Positions 53,173 through 61,805 of a stretch of 64,000 nt of DNA are shown here, piece by piece (the first letter of the stretch is position 1; each line of letters opens with the position of its first letter). Source of the DNA: Methanocella conradii HZ254 (GTDB lineage Archaea > Halobacteriota > Methanocellia > Methanocellales > Methanocellaceae); assembly GCF_000251105.1 (NCBI RefSeq), contig NC_017034.1, positions 1,860,001 through 1,924,000 of the forward strand. The letters run 5' to 3'. A program made the translations under genes and the position numbers. A model generated the notes under the pieces. The model searched no databases, was not told where the DNA came from, and saw nothing but the letters and a program-made list of their open reading frames with translations.

Positions 53173-54039
53173 TTACTTTTTAGGCTCCATCGCTTCTCTC
53201 ATGGCAGCCAGCCCTTCATCGACGCCCCTTATCTTAATAAGCGCGCTTATTTTGGAGGCGTCGAGCGATAGGTCTTTTGGCATCCGCACCGTAAACCCCA
53301 TCTCCTCCATGCTCAGCGGCACGAGAAGGTCTTCATCCTTATCGAAGGCCCTGGCTATGCGCACGCCCATCTCGTAGTGGCTCAGGCGCTCCGGCCCTGC
53401 AAGGTTATACAGCCCTCCAATGTTCTCTTTTACGAGAAGGCTGACTGCCCTGGCAACGTCCTCGATGTAGATGGGCGAGAAGTACATGTCCCTGGCCAGC
53501 TCGATCTTCTGGCCATACGTGAGGCCGGACAGCACATACTTTACAAAGTTATCTGGATGGCTGCCGTAGACTTCGCCAAGCCTGAGCGTAAGGTGGTCTG
53601 CCGCCTTATCCACCGCCACCTCGCCCATGAGCTTGGTCTCTCCGTACACGTTTATGGGGTTTACATGGTCGTACTCGGTGTATAGGCCGCCGCTCTTGCG
53701 GCCGTCGAACACGTAAGCTGATGAGAGATACGTGACGCGAGATTTCAAGGGCAGGGACGCCTCCACGAAGAAACGGACGCCGCGTGTGTTGAACTCCATC
53801 GCGTCCAGCCTGTTTTTCTCGCAATACTCGACGCTCGGTATCTCCTCAGTGAGGATGATCTGGCCGGGCTTCGTCTGATTGACTACCCGCGCCACGTCGG
53901 CGCTGTTCTTTATGTCGTATCCTATACACCCCGCGGCCGGCGAGGGGTGCTCCTTGTCGCATGCCCACGCGACCTCGCTATCTTTTAAAGCTTCACGTAT
54001 GGCGGACCCGGCCGGGCCGCAGCCGACGATTAATATCAT
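53173..54039 (-). CDS. NAD(P)-dependent sugar reductase/epimerase, RmlD-like
   Basis: About 288 residues from MILIVGCGPAGSA. The extended short-chain dehydrogenase fold is seen in LSSAYVFDGRKSG, YxxxK as YGETKLMGE, and LRLGEVYGSHPDNFVKYVL, matching dTDP-4-dehydrorhamnose reductase-like proteins. The dinucleotide motif is unusual (GCGPAGSA). It is probably the last gene of the surface-sugar operon. The long upstream frame to 54144 is unlikely to be translated. Confidence 0.78.
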   Translation of the reverse strand: MILIVGCGPAGSAIREALKDSEVAWACDKEHPSPAAGCIGYDIKNSADVARVVNQTKPGQIILTEEIPSVEYCEKNRLDAMEFNTRGVRFFVEASLPLKSRVTYLSSAYVFDGRKSGGLYTEYDHVNPINVYGETKLMGEVAVDKAADHLTLRLGEVYGSHPDNFVKYVLSGLTYGQKIELARDMYFSPIYIEDVARAVSLLVKENIGGLYNLAGPERLSHYEMGVRIARAFDKDEDLLVPLSMEEMGFTVRMPKDLSLDASKISALIKIRGVDEGLAAMREAMEPKK

Positions 54040-54113
54040 GCTATAGCTCCTAAGCCGAAATAGCTGGCTTACTATTATAATACTTTGCGTCCAAGAATTT
54101 TTTTTATTTATAA

Positions 54114-54221
54114 ATGGGGGCAATCTCATGTCTGGCAGATACAAGGGTAGTTGAGAAGAATAAAGGCGCCAGGACTACGCTGCATGAGCGGCTGGAAAAA
54201 TTAAAGAGAGGGGCCACATGA
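54114..54221 (+). CDS. Possible 35-residue peptide
   Basis: A plus-strand frame from ATG 54114, running against the operon and overlapping the 3' end of the epimerase gene by 21 bases. The product is basic and helical (RTTLHERLEKLKRGAT). A T-rich and TTTATAA stretch lies directly before it, but the spacing is not that of a TATA box. Unrecognised; may be chance. Confidence 0.2.
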   Translation: MGAISCLADTRVVEKNKGARTTLHERLEKLKRGAT

Positions 54222-55142
54222 GCTACTTTTTGCGGCCACGAGATCCTTCAGGCCTTCTTTTAAGCCGACCTTCGGCGTATACCCAAGCGCTTTTTTCGCC
54301 AGCGAAATGTCAGCGTAGCTGTCCTTGATATCGCCAGGCCTTTCGGGCTGGAACTCGGGCTCCAGGCCTTTACCGTATAGGTCTATGACCATGCGGGCCA
54401 GCTCGTCTATCCTCGTGGCTTTACCTGTGCCGCAGTTGAATGCCCTGCCCACCGCCTCTTCCTTTTCTAGCATGAGCATCACCATGTCTACCACGTCGTG
54501 TACCGAGACGAAGTCCCTCGTCGCGGATCCATCGCCATAAACGATAGGAGACATGCCATGGCTCACCCTGTCAATGAACTTCGAGATGACGCCGCTATAA
54601 GGGTTAGAGGGGTCCTGGCGAGGGCTATATATGTTGAAAGGCCTAATCGAGGTTACCGGCAATCCATAGGCCCTATGGAACATAAGGGCATACTTCTCGC
54701 CTGATAGCTTGCTTGCCCCATACGGAGACAGGGGCTCCTGAGGATGGGACTCGTCTAGGGGAAGCCTCACGGGGTTTCCGTATGTCGCCGCCGAGCTGAA
54801 ATACACGAAGCGCTTCACTTCGGCCTTCCTGGAAGCGTTTAAGAGGTTCAACGTGCCCATCACGTTATTATCGGCGTCAAAAACAGGGTCTTCCATGGAG
54901 CGCGCCACGAATATCTGCGCGGCACAGTGGATGACCGCGTCGGCCCTGCTAACCAGTATATTCACCAGCCCGGCATCCCTTATGTCGCCCTTCACGAAGT
55001 TGGCCTCCGGCGGATAAGCATTGGCCCCTGACGAGAGGTTATCCAGTATCGTGACCACGCAGCCACGGCGTACAAGCTCCTCACAGAGGTATGAGCCGAC
55101 CTGGCCGAGGCCGCCCGTGAGGAGTACCTTCCTTAAGCGCAT
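54201..55142 (-). CDS. NAD-dependent epimerase, UDP-glucose 4-epimerase-like
   Basis: 313 residues from MRLRKVLLTGG. The nucleotide motif is TGGLGQVGSYLCEEL, active site YGASK (Ser/Tyr/Lys set, with SSAATYG), then RPFNIYSPRQDPSNPYSGVISKF. It belongs to the GalE/WbpP group acting on UDP-sugars or UDP-GlcNAc. The position next to two GlmU-like genes suggests epimerisation of UDP-GlcNAc for surface glycans (inference). ATG 55142 is preferred to TTG 55148. Confidence 0.85.
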   Translation of the reverse strand: MRLRKVLLTGGLGQVGSYLCEELVRRGCVVTILDNLSSGANAYPPEANFVKGDIRDAGLVNILVSRADAVIHCAAQIFVARSMEDPVFDADNNVMGTLNLLNASRKAEVKRFVYFSSAATYGNPVRLPLDESHPQEPLSPYGASKLSGEKYALMFHRAYGLPVTSIRPFNIYSPRQDPSNPYSGVISKFIDRVSHGMSPIVYGDGSATRDFVSVHDVVDMVMLMLEKEEAVGRAFNCGTGKATRIDELARMVIDLYGKGLEPEFQPERPGDIKDSYADISLAKKALGYTPKVGLKEGLKDLVAAKSSSCGPSL

Positions 55143-55181
55143 AAACAATAGATACGGGCATATAACTTTAAAAGTTACGAG

Positions 55182-55658
55182 CTAAAGGCTTCCTCTGCTT
55201 ATGAATAGCCTGATTCTCTCAGGCCTATAAAGCTTAAAGTACAGTATAAAGGTTGCCAATATGGCTATGCCCAGGATCTCTGGCACGTAGGCCCGTGGCT
55301 CGTGGAGCAACGCGTAAATAATGTAGCCTGCATAGTTCTCGATATCATACTTAGGGAACTCCCACCCAAGCAATGGCCAGAAAAGGGTTCCCTGGGCGAG
55401 CCACATCTGATCCTCGGCGATGTGCAGCAGCGAGCCGAGGGCGAGCGCCTCCACCGCGCCAATTCCACGCCTCTTATTCAAATACATGCCCATGCCGGCC
55501 AGGGCTAAGGCGAAAAGCATGGTGTGCCCGAATATACGGCCATTCTGGGGCAGAGGCGCGCCTGCCAGGACGAACCTGTAGTCCAATTTTTCCTTCAGCG
55601 ATGAGAACACGATGAAAGCGAATAGCAGGGTAATGCCCAGGTGGCCGAAGACAAGCAC
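55182..55658 (-). CDS. Membrane-bound DUF457/YdjM-like protein
   Basis: 158 residues from a GTG, with about four membrane segments. FGHLGIT near the start, GRIFGHTMLFALAL, and SLLHIAEDQMW give the His/Asp pattern of membrane metal-dependent hydrolase-like proteins (LexA-regulated YdjM/DUF457 group). No activity is known for most members. It sits inside the surface-sugar operon. Confidence 0.65.
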   Translation of the reverse strand: MLVFGHLGITLLFAFIVFSSLKEKLDYRFVLAGAPLPQNGRIFGHTMLFALALAGMGMYLNKRRGIGAVEALALGSLLHIAEDQMWLAQGTLFWPLLGWEFPKYDIENYAGYIIYALLHEPRAYVPEILGIAILATFILYFKLYRPERIRLFISRGSL

Positions 55659-55719
55659 GCATTATAACTAAAAGTTACACATATAATTAGTTAATCGATA
55701 ACCAGGCACGAGCCTGAAC

Positions 55720-56943
55720 TCATTTTATGGCTTTTTGTTTTGCCGGGATTTCGCCTTTAACAAGTACACCCGGCCCTATCTGTGACCCGGCCCCTATCAC
55801 GGCCCCGACGTTTATGAGGCTTCCTATGCCCGTGTGCACGTCATCCCCCATGATACAGCCCAGCTTCCTGCGCCCGCTGTCGACCTTCTGCCCTTTCACG
55901 ATGACGGGTATGGTCTTTTCATCTAGCCTGAGGTTGGCGACCTTTGTGCCAGCCCCGAAGTTACACCTTGAGCCAATTACGCTGTCGCCCACGTAGCTGA
56001 GATGCCCTATCTTCGTGTCATCCATGATGATAGAGTTCTTCACCTCGACGGCGTTCCCGATGTGCACCCGATTGCCTATGCTCGTGAAAGCCCTTATGTA
56101 GCAATTAGGGCCGATGTCGCAATTATTGCCGATGACTACGGGGCCGACTATATAGGCCCCATTCCTAACAATAGTTCCCTCGCCAATTGATACCTCGCCT
56201 TTCAGGGTGGCAAAAGGCTCCACTATTCCTTGAATTTGGCCCTTCATCTTTTTCAGGGCAAGCTCGTTCGCTGCCAGTAGATCCCAGGGCCTGCCAACGT
56301 CGAGCCACTCCTCTTCCATAACCTCATAGCCGACGCTTTTACCAGCATCTATGAGGCGCTGCAGGGAATCGGTAACCTCTATTTCGCCTCGCGGAGACGG
56401 CCTGGTCTCATCTATGGCGCTGAAGATCGAGGCGCTGAACAGGTAAATGCCCGCGTTCGCCAGGCTTGAGGGGGGCTCCGCCGATTTCTCGACAATTCGG
56501 GCCACTCTTCCGCCATCGGCCACGATGACCCCGTATGGCCTTGGGTCTGCGACCTCCTTGACGGTGACCACCGCCTCCTCCCTCCTCTTCATGAGCTTCT
56601 TAAGGTGGGCGGCGCTGACCATGACGTCCCCGTTCATGGCGATAAACCTGCCATCACAGGCGCCAGCCGCCATCCCGAAGGCGTGCCCCGTGCCCATCTG
56701 CCTCTCCTGCACGACATACTCGATATCGACCCCAAACTGCGAGCCATCCCCGAAATAATCGATGACGGCCTCTTTTTTGTATCCCACGATGAGCGTGACT
56801 TCCCTTATTCCAGCCCGCCTGACCTCATCTATAATATACTCCAGCATGGGCCTATTGGCGATGGGCAGCATGACCTTCGGCCTGCTCTCGGTCAAGGGCC
56901 TCATGCGCGTGCCCTCACCTGCTGCGAGTATTACTGCCCGCAT
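55720..56943 (-). CDS. GlmU-like bifunctional sugar-1-phosphate nucleotidylyltransferase / acetyltransferase
   Basis: 407 residues from MRAVILAAGEG (GAGGTG nine bases upstream). The pyrophosphorylase domain comes first: GEGTRMRPLTESRPKVMLPI, MNGDVMV, EVTDSLQRLI. A left-handed beta-helix of hexapeptide repeats then runs about 250-405 (GEGTIVRNGAYIVGPVVIG). Archaeal members make UDP-GlcNAc from GlcN-1-P, or dTDP/UDP-glucose. It overlaps glmM by 13 bases and is a paralogue of 58697-59899. Confidence 0.85.
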   Translation of the reverse strand: MRAVILAAGEGTRMRPLTESRPKVMLPIANRPMLEYIIDEVRRAGIREVTLIVGYKKEAVIDYFGDGSQFGVDIEYVVQERQMGTGHAFGMAAGACDGRFIAMNGDVMVSAAHLKKLMKRREEAVVTVKEVADPRPYGVIVADGGRVARIVEKSAEPPSSLANAGIYLFSASIFSAIDETRPSPRGEIEVTDSLQRLIDAGKSVGYEVMEEEWLDVGRPWDLLAANELALKKMKGQIQGIVEPFATLKGEVSIGEGTIVRNGAYIVGPVVIGNNCDIGPNCYIRAFTSIGNRVHIGNAVEVKNSIIMDDTKIGHLSYVGDSVIGSRCNFGAGTKVANLRLDEKTIPVIVKGQKVDSGRRKLGCIMGDDVHTGIGSLINVGAVIGAGSQIGPGVLVKGEIPAKQKAIK

Positions 56944-58253
56944 CTCATCACACACCTCTTCACCACGGCCTCTGCCTCAGAATATAGCCTGCCGAGCGTC
57001 TCCTCGTCCTCTGCCTCGGCCGTTATCCGTACCTTAGGCTCCGTGCCGGAGGGCCTCACCAGCACCCATCCATCCTCGTAGCCAACCCGCAGCCCATCAA
57101 GCGTATTAACGTCCACAGCCCTTGAAACGTCCATCTCTTTCTTGATAAGCTCCATGAGATGTGCCTTATCAATATCATGGGAAAGCTTGATGCCGCCCCT
57201 CCTGATAGGATACTTTGGCAGGGCGTCGATCGCATCGGAAAGCTTTCCATTCTTGCACACAAGCTCCACGAGCCTGGCAGCCGCGTAGATGCCATCAGGG
57301 CAATAGGACATCCTGGGGAATATCCAGGTGCCGCTGGTCTCGCCGCCAAAGTCCGCCCCGGCCCTCCTGACCTCCTCGGAGACGAAGGCGTCGCCGATCC
57401 TGGTCCTGTAAATCCTCGCCCCGTTCACCGCCTTTTCCACCATCATTGACACGTCCACGGGGCATGCGAGCGAGTACTTCACCTCATGCTGGCAGAAATA
57501 GGCCAGCAATTCGTCGCCCGTCACGAGCCTGCCCTCGTCATCCACGGCCATCATGCGGTCGGCATCGCCATCGTGTGCAATCCCAAGGTCGGCCCCGGAC
57601 GCTATCACCGCCTTCTTAAGCTCCGAAAGGTTCTCGTCCACCGGCTCCGGATTCCGGGCTGGAAAAAAGCCATCTGGCTGGGCATTTAACGTGATGACGC
57701 TACACCCCATCTCCCTGAGCACATAAGGCGTAATGGTCGAGGCGGCCCCGCACCCGCAGTCCACGACAACCTTCAGGGGATAGTGCTCCACGCTCCTCAA
57801 AATGGCGTCAATATGGTTCTGGATGGCGTCGTAGCGGGGCATCTCGCTTCCAACATCCCTCCAGCTTACCCCCTTTATATCCTCATAGATGGAGCGCTCC
57901 AGGCTGTTCTGCTGCTCCAGAGAGAAAGCCATGCCATCCGGGTTCCAGAACTTGAGGCCGTTGTACTCGGGCGGATTATGCGATGCGGTGACCATGACGC
58001 CGCAATCGTATTCCCTCGCCGCATAGGCCAGGGTCGGGGTGGAGACCACGCCGACGCGGGCCACCCTGGCGCCCATTGCCAGAAGCCCCGAGACCAGAGC
58101 ATCCTCTATCATCTGGCCCGAAGTCCTCGGGTCACGGCCGACCACTATGCTCCTGTATTCTACGCCGAGCGCCTTGCCCGCCCGAAGCGCAAGCTCGGGG
58201 GTGACCGCTTCGTTGACGATGCCCCTTATCCCTGATGAACCGAATAGACTCAT
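56931..58253 (-). CDS. glmM: Phosphoglucosamine mutase
   Basis: 440 residues from MSLFGSSGIRGIV. The phosphoserine loop is VTASHNPPEYNG, the metal loop DGDADRM, the sugar loop GGETSGTWIF and the phosphate loop RPSGTEPKVRI. It converts GlcN-6-P to GlcN-1-P for UDP-GlcNAc synthesis. The frame is open upstream to 58355 but the conserved N-terminus begins at 58253, eight bases after the end of the glmS remnant. Confidence 0.9.
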   Translation of the reverse strand: MSLFGSSGIRGIVNEAVTPELALRAGKALGVEYRSIVVGRDPRTSGQMIEDALVSGLLAMGARVARVGVVSTPTLAYAAREYDCGVMVTASHNPPEYNGLKFWNPDGMAFSLEQQNSLERSIYEDIKGVSWRDVGSEMPRYDAIQNHIDAILRSVEHYPLKVVVDCGCGAASTITPYVLREMGCSVITLNAQPDGFFPARNPEPVDENLSELKKAVIASGADLGIAHDGDADRMMAVDDEGRLVTGDELLAYFCQHEVKYSLACPVDVSMMVEKAVNGARIYRTRIGDAFVSEEVRRAGADFGGETSGTWIFPRMSYCPDGIYAAARLVELVCKNGKLSDAIDALPKYPIRRGGIKLSHDIDKAHLMELIKKEMDVSRAVDVNTLDGLRVGYEDGWVLVRPSGTEPKVRITAEAEDEETLGRLYSEAEAVVKRCVMRCGQ

Positions 58254-58260
58254 TGCGCTT

Positions 58261-58686
58261 TTACTCCACTGTGACCGATTTTGCCAGGTTGCGGGGCCTA
58301 TCAATGGGGCAGCCCCGGCCCAGCGCTGTATAATAGGCAAACAGCTGCAAGACAATAGAGGACATGATCGGAGAAATATATTCGCACGCGTCAGGCACCC
58401 TTACTATGTCTGACGCCTGGTCTATCGTCCAGCCGTTATGCACGACCGCGAACTTTCCCGTGCAATCCTCATGCGGGTGCGCGTTAATCCCGGAAGGCTT
58501 GCCATGCGTGGCCCAGCGCGTATGGCCTATCCCCACGGTAGCCATGATGCCATGTGGCACCTTTTCCTTTAAGTTGAAGATGCGCCCGTCCGCGGAATCG
58601 TAGCCCCTGTACTCTAGCCTGGCGAGGGATTCGAGCAACACCTCGGCCGTGTTGCCATTTCCAATATACCCCACGATCCCGCACAA
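58261..58686 (-). pseudogene. glmS: glmS remnant with two in-frame internal deletions
   Basis: A 141-codon open frame from TTG 58686 (MCGIVGYIG, with the catalytic Cys2). It retains LARLEYRGYDSA, then jumps (after Ala32) to DGRIFNLKEKV, keeps GHTRWATHGKP and FAVVHNG, then jumps (after Gly85) to the last about 55 residues of glucosamine-6-phosphate synthase, ending PRNLAKSVTVE. A full enzyme is about 600 residues. Most of the glutaminase and both SIS domains are missing, so it cannot make GlcN-6-P. The frame and operon spacing are intact. It could be a recent deletion, an assembly error, or a small retained peptide. Confidence 0.8.
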
Positions 58687-58696
58687 CCCAGGTCCC

Positions 58697-59899
58697 TCAT
58701 AATGCACGCACGTTATCCGGCAAGTTATCACGCACGATGGTGCCTTCCCCGATCTTGCATCTTACCCCAATGGCCTTTCCTGGCTTTATTAGCACACGCC
58801 CTGCTACCTCGGTGTTATCGCCTATGGCCGCGCCCATCCTGGCCTTCATGACCACGTTGTCCGCCTCGACCTTCGCATCGTCAGCCTCAATTATGAGCCC
58901 CGGCCCAGCAACAACCCCATCCCCTATAATAGAGCTTGAGATGTCACTAAACGAGGCGATTTTGACGTTATCCATGAGTATTGAGTTGGATATGCGCGTG
59001 AACGGCTCTATAGTACAGTTATTGCCGATGCTCGTCCCCGGCAATATGACCGCGTTCGGGCCAATCTCACAGTTATCTCCTATTACGACGGGGCCTACGA
59101 TGTACGAGCCAGACCTCACGACCGATTTCTTGCCAAGCACGACCTCCCCTGATATATGCGCGCCATCCTCCAACCTTCCATCCGCATTTCCCCTCCTCGT
59201 TGCAAGCGTTGCGGCGTTCATGTCCAGCAAGTTCCACAGGTACAGGGCGTCCATCCATAGCGCGTTAGTGTGGACCGATTTAATGGCATAGCCTTCGCCG
59301 AGCATCTTTCTCAACGCATCCGTTATCTCATATTCCCCTCTTTCTGATATCTCGATCGATTCAAGGTACCTAAAAATTATGGGGGAAAAATTGTAGACCC
59401 CGGCATTCACCACTTTGCTGATCTCCTCGCCTTTAGGCTTCTCGAGTATGGCTTTCACCATCTGGTTCTGCGTCTTCACCACGCCATACTCCTGTGCCCT
59501 GTCCACCGTGACGGTCAGCATGGCCACGTCGCCATCGCTCACCCGAATGACCTCTTTTATCGCGGAAGCGTCGATGATGTTGTCCCCATTTATGACTAAA
59601 AAGCGGTCGTTAATCATATGGGAGGCCTGCCTCAGGGCGTGGGCTGTGCCCAATTGCTGGGGCTGCTCCACGTATGTTATTTTTACGCCCCACTTATTGC
59701 CATCGCCAAAGTAGTCCATTATCTTCTCGCGCTTATAGCCCACGACCATTATGATATCGATGATGCCGCTCTCTTTAAGGGCGCTAACCACATACTCTAA
59801 AATCGGCCTGCCGCCCACAGGTATCATGACCTTTGGCCGCGTGACCGTTAGCGGCCTCAGCCTACGGCCTTCCCCCGCCGCAAGTATGACTGCTTTCAT
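58697..59899 (-). CDS. GlmU-like bifunctional sugar-1-phosphate nucleotidylyltransferase / acetyltransferase
   Basis: 400 residues. N-terminal nucleotidyltransferase: AAGEGRRLRPLTVTRPKVMIPV, INGDNII, EYEITDALRKML. The C-terminal beta-helix (about 245-395) has hexapeptide repeats (GKKSVVRSGSYIVGPVVIG and IGNNCTIEPF). It is a paralogue of 55720-56943. It is first in the minus-strand operon that continues with the glmS remnant, glmM and the second copy. One paralogue may serve GlcNAc and the other a different sugar (inference). Confidence 0.87.
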   Translation of the reverse strand: MKAVILAAGEGRRLRPLTVTRPKVMIPVGGRPILEYVVSALKESGIIDIIMVVGYKREKIMDYFGDGNKWGVKITYVEQPQQLGTAHALRQASHMINDRFLVINGDNIIDASAIKEVIRVSDGDVAMLTVTVDRAQEYGVVKTQNQMVKAILEKPKGEEISKVVNAGVYNFSPIIFRYLESIEISERGEYEITDALRKMLGEGYAIKSVHTNALWMDALYLWNLLDMNAATLATRRGNADGRLEDGAHISGEVVLGKKSVVRSGSYIVGPVVIGDNCEIGPNAVILPGTSIGNNCTIEPFTRISNSILMDNVKIASFSDISSSIIGDGVVAGPGLIIEADDAKVEADNVVMKARMGAAIGDNTEVAGRVLIKPGKAIGVRCKIGEGTIVRDNLPDNVRAL

Positions 59900-60064
59900 A
59901 AGGATTTATCCTAATATGGTTAGCTACGCTACCCCCTATTAAAAAGGCAATTAGGATGTCATCGTATTTCTATTTATCCATGTTCAGACCAAAACCGTTA
60001 TATGCTACCAGGACTCTTAGAAAGAGCGTTATTAAAAAGAATTAGATTTTATGAGGTAACGTTC

Positions 60065-60211
60065 ATGGCAAGATTCCCTGAAGCTGAGGCTAGAAAGCTA
60101 AACGTCCTGATCTGCAGGAAGTGCAACGCGCGCAACGCTTTACGTGCGACCCGATGCAGGAAATGCGGCTATACCGGCCTGAGGCCTAAGAAGAAGGAGC
60201 TTAAAGCGTAA
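60065..60211 (+). CDS. rpl40e: Ribosomal protein L40e
   Basis: 48 residues, the archaeal length (no ubiquitin fusion). MARFPEAEARKLNVLICRKC with N-ARN and RCRKCGYTGLRPKKKE gives the C4 zinc ribbon (CxxC, CxxC). ATG 60065 has GAGGT seven bases upstream; the frame is open upstream to 60002 but the family begins here. It is a component of the large subunit. Confidence 0.95.
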   Translation: MARFPEAEARKLNVLICRKCNARNALRATRCRKCGYTGLRPKKKELKA

Positions 60212-60226
60212 ATTTTTTAATTCTTT
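60212..60226 (+). terminator. T-rich terminator after L40e
   Basis: ATTTTTTAATTCTTTT directly follows the L40e stop, typical of intrinsic poly-U termination in archaea. It is also the boundary with the convergent small gene. Confidence 0.45.
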
Positions 60227-60423
60227 TACGAGCCGACGATTATATCGTCCTGCCCTGAAGGGCCCCTTTCTTTTAATATCTTCTTGAGGGCGGCCTTGTC
60301 GTATCTCTGTTCAAGGGCATACTCGAGCAGGTGCACGTAGGCGTCCTTGATGGACATGTCGTGCTCGACAGCGAACTTCTTGACCTCTTTATGGAGCTTC
60401 TCGGGGATATCCGCCTTTGACAT
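60226..60423 (-). CDS. Small helical protein, possibly ribbon-helix-helix-like
   Basis: 65 residues. KADIPEKLHKEVKKFAVEHDMSIKDAYVHLLEYALEQ reads as a short strand and two helices, like a ribbon-helix-helix DNA-binding or antitoxin-like protein. A charged tail follows. No toxin is adjacent. It is convergent with L40e, and TATATAAGC lies just upstream of its start on the other side. Confidence 0.6.
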   Translation of the reverse strand: MSKADIPEKLHKEVKKFAVEHDMSIKDAYVHLLEYALEQRYDKAALKKILKERGPSGQDDIIVGS

Positions 60424-60539
60424 ACTGCAATGTGGTATGTCATATCTGATATATAAGCTATCACCTCGTTGTCCGGCGTTTCATCACTTTTGGCATGGCC
60501 CCAAAAATTATTTATCGTCCATGCGCATATTTTTATCAC

Positions 60540-60974
60540 ATGAAAGGCATCGACGGGCTGGAGCTGAGCCCCAGGAAAAACGAATACCTAAAATATTTAC
60601 TGGAGAAAGGGGGCATGGCGCACACGACCGACATATCGGCACACTTCGACCTGGACCCGTCGACGGTGACTAAGGCCATCAACGAAATGTCTTCCACGGG
60701 CCTCATCGAGCACATGCCCTACAGGGGCGTCTGTCTCACGCCGCGGGGCAGAGAATACGCGACATTTTTGGTAAGGCGACACAGGGTATTGGGCTTAATG
60801 CTCTCGCATTATGGCTTGACGCCCCGCGAGGCCTGTTCTGAGGCGTCAAAGCTGGAAAGCTACGTATCCAAGGACGTGGTGGACAAGATCTGTAAATCGC
60901 TGGGCCACCCTAGCATGGGCATATGCGGCAGGATTACCCATGATAAGTGCTGCTGCTGCCCCGACGATGAGTGA
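60540..60974 (+). CDS. DtxR/MntR-like metal-dependent regulator
   Basis: 144 residues from ATG 60540. Winged helix: AHTTDISAHFDLDPSTVTKAINEM, wing GVCLTPRGREYA. The dimerisation/metal domain follows DtxR proteins (RRHRVLGLMLSHYGLTPREACSEASKLE, LGHP). The C-terminus has an odd Cys cluster, C129 and C137-C140 (DKCCCC). The start codons of cbiQ lie within or at its end (ATGA overlap at 60967), so it should control this cobalt/nickel transporter operon. Confidence 0.82.
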   Translation: MKGIDGLELSPRKNEYLKYLLEKGGMAHTTDISAHFDLDPSTVTKAINEMSSTGLIEHMPYRGVCLTPRGREYATFLVRRHRVLGLMLSHYGLTPREACSEASKLESYVSKDVVDKICKSLGHPSMGICGRITHDKCCCCPDDE

Positions 60975-61788
60975 ATTTAGCATGAGCGAGATATCCTCTC
61001 ATATCCCCGACCTTGACCTTATCACGTATTATGGCGAGAAAGGGGACTCCGTGTTTAGCCGTATCAGCCCCTGGACTAAGGCCATAATGCTGGTCATGAT
61101 AATATCATTCATAACGGTCTCAAGGAGCGTCCTCCTCCTGTCCGCCCTATACCTGGCGACGCTAGCCGTCTATTGGCTGGCGGGGCTGCCCGTTAAAAAA
61201 TTATTCCAGTGGTATGCGCTTCCAATCCTCTTCGTAGTGTCGCTGGTCCTTTTATTGATGTGGAACGAGCCCGGCACGCCGTTATTCTCCTGGAGGCTGC
61301 CTTTAATAACCATAGCCCTGACCGATAACGGCATACTGCTCGTCGCCACGCTACTCCTCAAGGCGCTGATATCCGTGACCTACTCGCTATTCTTCCTCAT
61401 GACCACCAGGTATTACCACTTCTCCGCCATGGTCTATAAGCTGTTCCCGTACCCGATTGACCAGATATTCTTAATGTCTTACCGATTCATTTTCACCACG
61501 CTAAAGATGGTCGACTCCATGCTAAAGGCGCTCCGCTCGAGGGGCGGTGGGCTGGTCAAGAGCGCCAGCAGGCAGGGCGGCATGTTCGCCGAGGTGTTCG
61601 CGTTGACTCTCATAAGGTCGTACGACCGGGCTGAGAGGATAAATAAGGCGATGGAGTCCAGGGGCTATAGCGGGAAGTACGTCGCGGCCGCTAATGTGCC
61701 GCCTATCGGGGCGGCGGAGCTATTGTTTTTGGCAATAACCGCGGCGTCGTTCATATATGTGGCAGTCTTTTTAAAGCTGCCTCTCTGA
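60967..61788 (+). CDS. cbiQ: ECF cobalt/nickel transporter T component CbiQ
   Basis: 273 residues from ATG 60967. Five to six membrane helices lie in two groups (about 35-120 and 245-270). The coupling helices hold the Ala-Arg-Gly-type motifs LKALRSRGGG and KAMESRGYSG, which contact the ATPase. The start codon overlaps the regulator's stop. It forms the core of the ECF complex with CbiO and CbiM. Confidence 0.88.
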   Translation: MSEFSMSEISSHIPDLDLITYYGEKGDSVFSRISPWTKAIMLVMIISFITVSRSVLLLSALYLATLAVYWLAGLPVKKLFQWYALPILFVVSLVLLLMWNEPGTPLFSWRLPLITIALTDNGILLVATLLLKALISVTYSLFFLMTTRYYHFSAMVYKLFPYPIDQIFLMSYRFIFTTLKMVDSMLKALRSRGGGLVKSASRQGGMFAEVFALTLIRSYDRAERINKAMESRGYSGKYVAAANVPPIGAAELLFLAITAASFIYVAVFLKLPL

Positions 61789-61805
61789 AGGTGATATGGT
61801 TGGCG

